Source: Advenella sp048381675
GTDB lineage: Bacteria; Pseudomonadota; Gammaproteobacteria; Burkholderiales; Burkholderiaceae_B
Direction: 5' to 3'
Assembly: GCF_048381675.1 (NCBI RefSeq)
Contig: NZ_JBLWIS010000006.1
Coordinates: 113,358-177,357, forward strand
DNA: 64,000 nt
The translations under genes were made by a program, and so were the position numbers. The notes under the pieces are model-generated. The model ran no database searches. It was not told where the DNA came from and was given only the letters and a program-made list of their open reading frames with translations. Below, piece by piece: positions 60,401 to 64,000 of the stretch; positions within the stretch are counted from its first letter, which is position 1, and each line of letters starts with the position of its first letter.

Positions 60401-62164
60401 GATCTGGGCCAAACGTTAAGTATCGTTGGTGGTCTGGATAACGCTGCCGATGCTTCTGATGCCAACCTTCGTGTTGACAGTGAAGACGGTAAACTGCGTA
60501 TCAAACTGGCACAAAACATCAAGGTTGATAGCGTAAATGCCGGTGGTACTTTCATTAACAGTAATGGCTTGAGCTTTGTTGATACAAAAGGTGTCCAGTT
60601 ACCCAATACCGTTGTCATTAATTCGAATGGTATCAATATGGGTAACAACAAGATTACCAATCTTGCTGCTGGTACAGCGGGTACGGATGCGGTTAATTTT
60701 GATCAGTTAAAGGCATTGGGTGAGTCAGTCCAGAATATTTTTGGCGATAACGTTACCCTGAATGCTGATGGCACCCTTTCGATGACAGGAAGCTACACCA
60801 TTAATGGCCAAGAGTTCTGGACAGTAGAAGACGCGATTAACAAACTGGCTGAAGGCTGGAAAGTCACGGTTAGCGATCCGTCTGGCCAGAATCCGGGTAC
60901 GGGGTCCGGATCTGGTGCCAGTTCTGGCTCTGGTTCTAGTGGTAGTGGAACTGGAACTGGAACTGGCACTGGCACTGGAACTGGAACTGGAACTGGCACC
61001 GGAACCGGAACCGGTGGCCCGGCAGATATCTTGCCAGGTGACCAGTTAACCCTGGTAGCCGGTGACAATGTTGATATTGTTCAGAAACCGAAGAAAGATG
61101 GCAATGTCGGTATTGAAATCTCGGTTGATCCCAACTTGGTGGTTGATTCTGTCACGGCTGGTAAAACAGTGATGGATGATAGTGGTGTCAAGGTGGGTGA
61201 CAACGTCAAGCTGGGTGATACAGGTTTGACGGTGGTTGGTGGCCCTACCGGTGATTTGGCCTTTACTGCCGATAAAGTGGATGTTGGTGGTAATAAAATC
61301 CAGAACGTTGCTGACGGCATTATTGCCGATGGCAGCAAAGATGCCGTTAACGGTGGCCAGATCAAGGATATCAGCCAGTCTGTGGCCGATGCCCTGGGTG
61401 GTGGTTCAACAGTGAAGCCTGATGGTACGGTCAGTGCACCAAGTTACACGGTTGGTAACGAAGACAAAGTCGTTAATAATGTCGGCGATGCCATCAGTGA
61501 ACTGAACAAAGGCTGGACACTGAATGCCGGTGGCAATAACACCCAGGTTCAATCCGGTGATGTTGTCAGCTTGGTCAATACCGACAATAACATTGTTATT
61601 ACACAGGTTATTGACAGCGGTGTGGTTGATTTTGCCCTGAGTGACACCATTAACGTGACAACTGTTAACGCAACTACCGTAAACGCTTCTACCTTCAAGG
61701 CAGGCAATACGATTGTGAACGGTGAGGGTCTGTCATTTGTTAACGATGCCGGTGACAAGGTTGGCCCAAGCGTTTCTGCCGGCGGTATTAATGCGGGTGG
61801 CACCACCATTACTAACGTGGCGGCAGGTGTCAATGATACTGATGCTGTTAACGTAAGCCAGCTTAACGGCGTAGCTAATAATCTGACTAACCAGATCAAC
61901 TCGGTGCGTGGTGACCTGAATCGTGTAGACAAGGATGCCAGAGCGGGTACCGCGTCTGCGGCGGCCATGGCCAACTTGCCACAAGCTTACTTACCTGGCA
62001 AGAGCATGTTTGCGGTTGCTTCTGCGGGTCACCGTGGAGAGCAAGGTTATGCGGCAGGTTTATCAACCATCTCTGATAACGGTAAATGGGTATTAAAAGG
62101 TTCGGTTTCTGGTAATAGTCGTGGTGACGTTACTTACGGTGCCGGTGTGGGTTACCAGTGGTAA
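54440..62164 (+). CDS. Trimeric autotransporter adhesin (YadA/Hia-like), 2574 residues
   Basis: The protein starts at GTG 54440 with an extended signal peptide region (N-R-I-Y-K-S-I-W-N-E-Q then Y-V-A-V-S-E-N and K-G-K-R-S-G), cleaved near A-Q-A-Q. Three 28-residue coiled-coil repeats follow (V-S-T-A-E-G-E-I-D-T-L), then two long stretches of YadA-type head repeats (S-V-A-I-G, A-L-G, A-S-G-x-N-A) at about residues 230-553 and 717-1093. Necks such as N-V-A-A-G and D-A-V-N-V alternate with stalk modules. Also present are a collagen-like Gly-X-Y part and a Gly-Thr tract. The C-terminal anchor (L-P-Q-A-Y-L-P-G-K-S-M, ending G-Y-Q-W) forms the trimeric outer-membrane barrel. It would mediate surface adhesion. 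The TpgA-like lipoprotein follows 88 bases later. Confidence 0.96.
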   Translation: MNRIYKSIWNEQTGTYVAVSENVKAKGKRSGSSLLVGTLLAVTVGASAQAQTITVGDNAPVTGNIIEFSSGSGTISGLNGSFDISQLNNANLAVTAGQLNTVNQAVIANTSDVATLEGRVSTAEGEIDTLQTGLGTANTNISGLTSRVSTAEGEIDTLQTGLGTANTNISGLTTRMSTAEGTIASQGTRLTAAEGNITILQTKLSDLGVSDTTPGIKYFRVNSDKADASATGVDSVAIGPQVLASGLNSVALGFMTQAQAENSFAAGFKAIATSTGAIALGEEANANAENAFAAGTGAEVTAEGTDAIAFGSGAKAGGAAPGAGGEAAVSIGRDSLASGTSSVALGDAAKAAAGNATALGGGAQANAGNSIAIGSAKAEAANAFAAGNGAYAGSVGGIALGTGAGVGTVSTTSDDRTDHIAIGTNAGQRSAGGQNLAVGANAGSDISGYWNVAIGSGAGSNLGGNSNVSIGELANNGAGITEHAVAIGGNTKADTDAVSIGYDASSEDTGVALGSQSTAAAGAVAIGRNTTAEGGSVALGIGSYARATDAEGVGYLTGSGFTDGTVVSVGNTNPATGQRTTRRIVNVADGSQDYDVVNVRQLKGAQQEVANLVGGNVTVDSNGAFGGYVIELEDTSGVKHQYKTVAEAINAVSSGAISVLPGDAVIYNPNGTVTVANGVLQGDAVNVAQLEKAIAENGVRYFSVNSDNPLNRDNTQATGIDSIAIGPDSHALQTSSLAAGHLARAAGEQSVAIGHSVEAHAANSTVVGNHSQAYHEGGVAIGEDAESHGENSIVMGTGARSHPKTAGAAPNNTIVIGTSAEATADNGIAIGQDAETIQLRGIAQGYKAYSSADDAMAFGSNSLASGVSSQASGTNAVASGLNAQASGTDASASGLNAVATGTGAVGYATDGIAMGTGAVSGFSDPYNQDPERNTAGIAIGNLSKADQQHALALGVEAEARAKSATAIGDGAEATTSAENGLAVGTGARVDAKQAAAFGYEAQATGLNALAVGANTDATGLDASAVGNGAQATADNALAVGNASKANALNASAFGSGAQATADNALALGQGAKASNEGSVALGSGSVTATAVGTSNVVVDKNTYNFAGVSPTATVSVGSVGAERTVTNVAAGRLSETSTDAINGSQLFATNQAVTALGDNLDTAGQSMADALGGNSSYDSETHKVTANLNVRGTDYDNVQDALGYVAQGWDVGVNGEVTENVAPGGSVDFSNTDGNIVITRNGTDLQFNLAKEIKIGNPGNQTVINEGNITTNNLTVGGVTKLGDKFVVNNDNSVTYEGVEIANKNDGLLFAGNTGGNITKTLGDTTPLKISGELDSSEASTGANLRVDSNGGQLNLVMARNLTDLDSITINNGPVINSSGINMGGKKITNLAPGTDGTDAVNVNQLEAVKTIANTGWNVTTNADAATSENVAPGTTVDFDNTDGNIVIAQEGTDLTFDLADDIEIGNSITVGDTIINGDRITVGGDTTNQTVINEGSVTTKNLTVTGETKLGDNFVVNVDDSVTYKGAEIANLDDGLSFVGDDGTVVSRKLNETLGLTGGATGALSDNNIGVVADGTGALSIQLAKDLAGLNSATFTNGTNTTIINSSGLTITGGPSVTVTGIDGGNKQITGVASGLGGVDLADATGDTLTNAANIGDLQTATKNLTTAGLNFVGNQGDEIHKDLGGTLNIVGGLDNKAAASDANLRVDSENGELRIKLATSLTDLENIQVGKDGVDGVDGKIGVNGKNGASVVLNGADGSIGLTGPSGAKGEAGASTNISVKNGAPGVDGAPGTTTTRIVYTDGKGNPQEVANLNDGLKFAGDDGKTVTRKLNETLGLTGGAAEADLTGEGNIGVVQNGDGGLSIQLAKDVDLTEEGSLNVGDTQVNDKGLVVHDVTANPTATTKVEAGRIELFANPVGGPANTIVIDANKGDITGLSNRDLASADFAKAGRAATEEQLQLISEGLTETGLNFVGNDTDPSKVIHKDLGQTLSIVGGLDNAADASDANLRVDSEDGKLRIKLAQNIKVDSVNAGGTFINSNGLSFVDTKGVQLPNTVVINSNGINMGNNKITNLAAGTAGTDAVNFDQLKALGESVQNIFGDNVTLNADGTLSMTGSYTINGQEFWTVEDAINKLAEGWKVTVSDPSGQNPGTGSGSGASSGSGSSGSGTGTGTGTGTGTGTGTGTGTGTGGPADILPGDQLTLVAGDNVDIVQKPKKDGNVGIEISVDPNLVVDSVTAGKTVMDDSGVKVGDNVKLGDTGLTVVGGPTGDLAFTADKVDVGGNKIQNVADGIIADGSKDAVNGGQIKDISQSVADALGGGSTVKPDGTVSAPSYTVGNEDKVVNNVGDAISELNKGWTLNAGGNNTQVQSGDVVSLVNTDNNIVITQVIDSGVVDFALSDTINVTTVNATTVNASTFKAGNTIVNGEGLSFVNDAGDKVGPSVSAGGINAGGTTITNVAAGVNDTDAVNVSQLNGVANNLTNQINSVRGDLNRVDKDARAGTASAAAMANLPQAYLPGKSMFAVASAGHRGEQGYAAGLSTISDNGKWVLKGSVSGNSRGDVTYGAGVGYQW
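54794..55045 (+). repeat. Three 84-bp coding tandem repeats (coiled coil)
   Basis: Units begin at 54794, 54878 and 54962, each coding for 28 residues around S-T-A-E-G-E-I-D-T-L-Q; the third is degenerate in its second half. They extend the coiled-coil part of the adhesin near its N-terminus. Confidence 0.85.
59633..59823 (+). repeat. Collagen-like Gly-X-Y segment in the adhesin
   Basis: The coding region reads G-K-D-G-V-D-G-V-D-G-K-I-G, then later G-P-S-G-A-K-G-E-A-G, and A-P-G-V-D-G-A-P-G. Gly recurs every third residue in parts, with short breaks. Confidence 0.7.
60947..61012 (+). repeat. In-frame hexanucleotide microsatellite (Gly-Thr)
   Basis: Eleven units of GGAACT or close variants (GGCACT, GGCACC, GGAACC) encode alternating Gly and Thr. 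Unit changes would keep the reading frame. Confidence 0.9.
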
Positions 62165-62252
62165 TTTTGCATTAGCCTGAAATCATGGCTTGGGTCACAC
62201 ATGAAAGTGTGTGGCCCTGGCGCTAAAACGTTTAACTATTAAGGAAATGTTA

Positions 62253-63044
62253 ATGAAGCTTTTTCAATACAAAACAAGTATCGTTGCGGTAGCGGCAGCC
62301 TTGGCGTTAACGGCATGTGGCACCATGAGCAATGTCAGTAAAGATGGCACTGCCGATGAGCTGGTATGGCCCAATGTGGATTCCGTTAAATTTGATAACG
62401 ATCAGGGTACTTTCCCTGTTTTGGGCGCACTTGCCCAGGTTCGTGAAGGTGTGACGCGTGACCAGCTGTATTATTTGCTGGGTCGCCCGCACTTTGCGGA
62501 GGGCTTCAGGGTTAAAGAGTGGGATTACCTGTTCCACTTCAACACCCCCGGTCAGGGCGTGAATAACATCAGCACTTGTCAGTATAAAGTGTTGTTTGAC
62601 TCCAACCTGATCGCCCGTAACTTCTACTGGAAACCGGTAACCGAGGGTTCGGTTTGCCCGGACGGCCAGCAGCAGGAAAGTTATACCCTGAATGCCGATG
62701 CACTGTTTGCGTTTGATAAATCAGACTTGAATAACATCACTTCAGGCCATGCAGAGTTGCAAAAACTGGCACAACATTTCAGTGGGCGTCAGGATATTGC
62801 CTCAATTACCGTGATTGGGCACACCGATCGCTTGGGTTCAGATGCGTATAACCAGCGTTTGTCACAAAACCGTGCGGCAACCGTTGGCAATTACCTGGTG
62901 TCGCAAGGGGTTTCTGCCAATCTGGTACAGACACGGGGTATGGGCAAGTCGCAACCTGTCGTTCAGTGTGATGGCAGTGGGGCACAGTTAATTCAATGCC
63001 TGGCACCTAACCGTCGTGTTGAAATCCAGGTGCAAAGGAATTAA
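62253..63044 (+). CDS. TpgA-like SmpA/OmpA lipoprotein between two adhesin genes
   Basis: The 263-residue product has a lipobox L-T-A-C-G (Cys22), an SmpA/BamE-like module (G-V-T-R-D-Q-L-Y-Y-L-L-G-R-P-H-F, then K-E-W-D-Y-L-F-H-F) and an OmpA peptidoglycan-binding domain (I-G-H-T-D-R-L-G). It is strongly similar along its length to the protein at 17.5 kb. In Acinetobacter Tol 5, TpgA is coded next to the adhesin AtaA, binds its membrane anchor and peptidoglycan, and holds it in the envelope. Position and domains here suggest the same job. The ATG with AAGGAA six bases upstream is preferred over an upstream open frame. A terminator follows. Confidence 0.92.
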   Translation: MKLFQYKTSIVAVAAALALTACGTMSNVSKDGTADELVWPNVDSVKFDNDQGTFPVLGALAQVREGVTRDQLYYLLGRPHFAEGFRVKEWDYLFHFNTPGQGVNNISTCQYKVLFDSNLIARNFYWKPVTEGSVCPDGQQQESYTLNADALFAFDKSDLNNITSGHAELQKLAQHFSGRQDIASITVIGHTDRLGSDAYNQRLSQNRAATVGNYLVSQGVSANLVQTRGMGKSQPVVQCDGSGAQLIQCLAPNRRVEIQVQRN

Positions 63045-63070
63045 AACGGCAATAAGGTTTGTGATTTAGT

Positions 63071-63108
63071 AAAAAACGCTGTATATTCAAAAAAACGCTG
63101 TATATTCA
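63071..63108. repeat. 19-bp tandem duplication at the terminator
   Basis: The 19-base unit AAAAAACGCTGTATATTCA is present twice in a row, at 63071-63089 and 63090-63108. Confidence 0.9.
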
Positions 63109-63128
63109 AAAATATGCAGCGTTTTTTT
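63090..63128 (+). terminator. Terminator after the TpgA-like gene
   Basis: The second duplicated unit (AAAAAACGCTG and TATATT) pairs with the following AATAT-G-CAGCG and T run, giving a hairpin with one bulge and a poly-T end. The first copy could compete as the left arm. Confidence 0.85.
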
Positions 63129-63487
63129 ATGGGCTACTCCATGATTTTTAATTAAAAATTGCTAAAAGTGGATTCGCTTTGTTAAGTCAGGGGACTAATT
63201 CAAATTATTTTTTAGAGTTAATAAAAAATTTTATTGTGTTGTTATTTTGTGTTTATGAAACTTGTTGATTATTGTCAATATAAAGTTTTAGAAATTACAT
63301 TATTGTTTTTATATGTAATATTTGTTTTGAATTGTTTTGTTTATCTTGACGGTGTATTATATGCTACTGGTGTCATTTTAAAAAAGACAATCCTTGTTTT
63401 TTTTTATCAATTGATATAGTGCTGTCGTTTGAGTTTAAACATGCTTGAGATCAAACAGGCAGATAATTTTATTTAAAAGGGGATGTA

Positions 63488-64000
63488 ATGAATCGTATTT
63501 ATAAAAGTATCTGGAATGAAAAGCTAGGTGCTTATGTCGCCGTTTCTGAAAATACCAAATCCAAAGGGAAGCGTAGCGGTGCATCAGTTTTAACCAAAAC
63601 ACTGGTGGCGTCAGCGTTGGCTTTTTCCGGGGCTGTGGCAATGGCTCAGGCTGTTACGGGCGACAGCTTGATTATAAGTGGTGATGGAAATGTTTCTGGT
63701 GGTTTTGTTGTGCAAGGCGATGCCCGGGTAGATGGATCTACCTTGTTGGTTAGCGGTGCAACTATAAATAATGGTTTGAATGTAACGGGAGATACATCTC
63801 TGGGCAATGCCGGTGTCAATGGTACTTTAGGTGTTACTGGTAATTCAACCGTTGGCGGTAATTCAACCGTTGGCGGTAATTCAACCGTTGGCGGTAATTC
63901 AACCGTTACCGGTAATTCAACCGTTACTGGTAATTCAACCGTTGGCGGTAATTCAACCGTCGGTGGTAATTTGGGTGTGGCGGGTAATACTTCCCTGGCC
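63488..64000 (+). CDS. Second trimeric autotransporter adhesin, N-terminal part
   Basis: The reading frame is open to the window end (171 codons). It begins with an extended signal peptide almost the same as the first adhesin (N-R-I-Y-K-S-I-W-N-E-K, Y-V-A-V-S-E-N, K-G-K-R-S-G), cleaved near A-M-A-Q-A. The rest is Gly/Asn/Thr/Val-rich with seven N-S-T-V-(G/T)-G units. The shared signal and location next to the TpgA-like gene make a trimeric autotransporter likely. The C-terminal anchor is not visible, so this rests on the signal and neighbourhood. Confidence 0.82.
   Translation, partial: MNRIYKSIWNEKLGAYVAVSENTKSKGKRSGASVLTKTLVASALAFSGAVAMAQAVTGDSLIISGDGNVSGGFVVQGDARVDGSTLLVSGATINNGLNVTGDTSLGNAGVNGTLGVTGNSTVGGNSTVGGNSTVGGNSTVTGNSTVTGNSTVGGNSTVGGNLGVAGNTSLA
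63839..63964 (+). repeat. Seven 18-bp coding tandem repeats
   Basis: The unit GGTAATTCAACCGTTGGC occurs seven times in a row from 63839 to 63964, with changes only in the last few bases. It encodes G-N-S-T-V-(G/T). Confidence 0.92.

Larger units (their letters stand above)
63045..63487. other. Intergenic region between TpgA-like gene and second adhesin
   Basis: The 443 bases hold a 19-bp tandem duplication that forms part of a terminator, then AT-rich DNA with no supported gene. A 61-residue hydrophobic ORF at 63234 has no ribosome site and is judged chance. AAAGGGGATG precedes the second adhesin ATG. Confidence 0.6.

Noticed and set aside
63234..63419. A 61-residue hydrophobic ORF before the second adhesin
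   Set aside because: The DNA is very AT-rich, no ribosome site is present and the composition (Phe, Leu, Val, Tyr) follows from base content.
63839..63964. A possible CRISPR-like repeat array
   Set aside because: The 18-bp units are directly adjacent with no spacers and keep an open reading frame, so they are coding tandem repeats.
1..64000. Insertion sequences, phage genes, tRNA or rRNA genes
   Set aside because: I found no transposase, integrase or structural phage genes and no recognisable tRNA or rRNA sequence in the window, though a short tRNA could be missed by eye.

Overview
The window looks like a Gram-negative betaproteobacterial chromosome, most likely Burkholderiales/Alcaligenaceae. 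This is inferred from gene content and protein character: Bordetella-like LysR and CaiB families, a QueE with the long-cluster-loop signature, a double-length UvrA, and trimeric autotransporters with extended signal peptides. Base composition is moderate, with AT-rich intergenic DNA. I saw no rRNA, tRNA, insertion sequence, prophage or CRISPR array. Species cannot be fixed by reading alone.

Layout. 1-3.8 kb: the end of a nitrilase-family gene, then a minus-strand cytochrome bd oxidase operon (DUF2946 gene, cydA, cydB, small cydX) with an FNR-like box upstream. 4-9 kb: class II aldolase, purC-purE-purK, and the tRNA t6A gene sua5. 9-13.6 kb: an M20 amidohydrolase, a GhrA-like reductase, an unrecognised tail-anchored protein, a MazG-like pyrophosphohydrolase and a zinc alcohol dehydrogenase. 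13.8-15.6 kb: an overlapping queE-queC-queD operon for 7-deazaguanine synthesis. 15.7-21.5 kb: a GNAT protein, a hydroxyacyl-CoA dehydrogenase, an SmpA/OmpA lipoprotein, a di-haem cytochrome c peroxidase (second FNR-like box), a GST and a LysR regulator.

21.6-25.9 kb: a tightly coupled CoA-transferase / HMG-CoA-lyase-like / LeuC-like / LeuD-like operon without leuA or leuB, suggesting C5-dicarboxylate (citramalate/citraconate-type) catabolism. 26-36.6 kb: mmsA with an orphan ABC binding protein and a divergent LysR, dienelactone hydrolase, an L,D-transpeptidase plus a Tat-exported YcbK-like protein, a GNAT protein, a MaoC hydratase, and glutaryl-CoA dehydrogenase with a divergent LysR. 36.7-41.4 kb: a pdxH / flavin reductase / FAD oxidoreductase / purU operon, chaC and tcdA. 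41.6-53.9 kb: an exported phosphoesterase, a 1897-residue tandem UvrA, pdxA, an unannotated 42-residue very basic protein, a glycosyltransferase, an acidic protein, ettA and a glycine-zipper lipoprotein.

54-64 kb is the most unusual part. It holds a 2574-residue trimeric autotransporter adhesin, a lipoprotein with SmpA-like and OmpA peptidoglycan-binding domains (resembling the TpgA partner of AtaA), and the start of a second adhesin that runs off the window. The adhesins share nearly the same extended signal peptide. They carry in-frame short tandem repeats (84-bp, 6-bp and 18-bp units) that could vary in length. A paralogue of the lipoprotein sits alone at 17.5 kb. Together these suggest a surface adhesion system with duplicated adhesins and dedicated cell-wall anchors.
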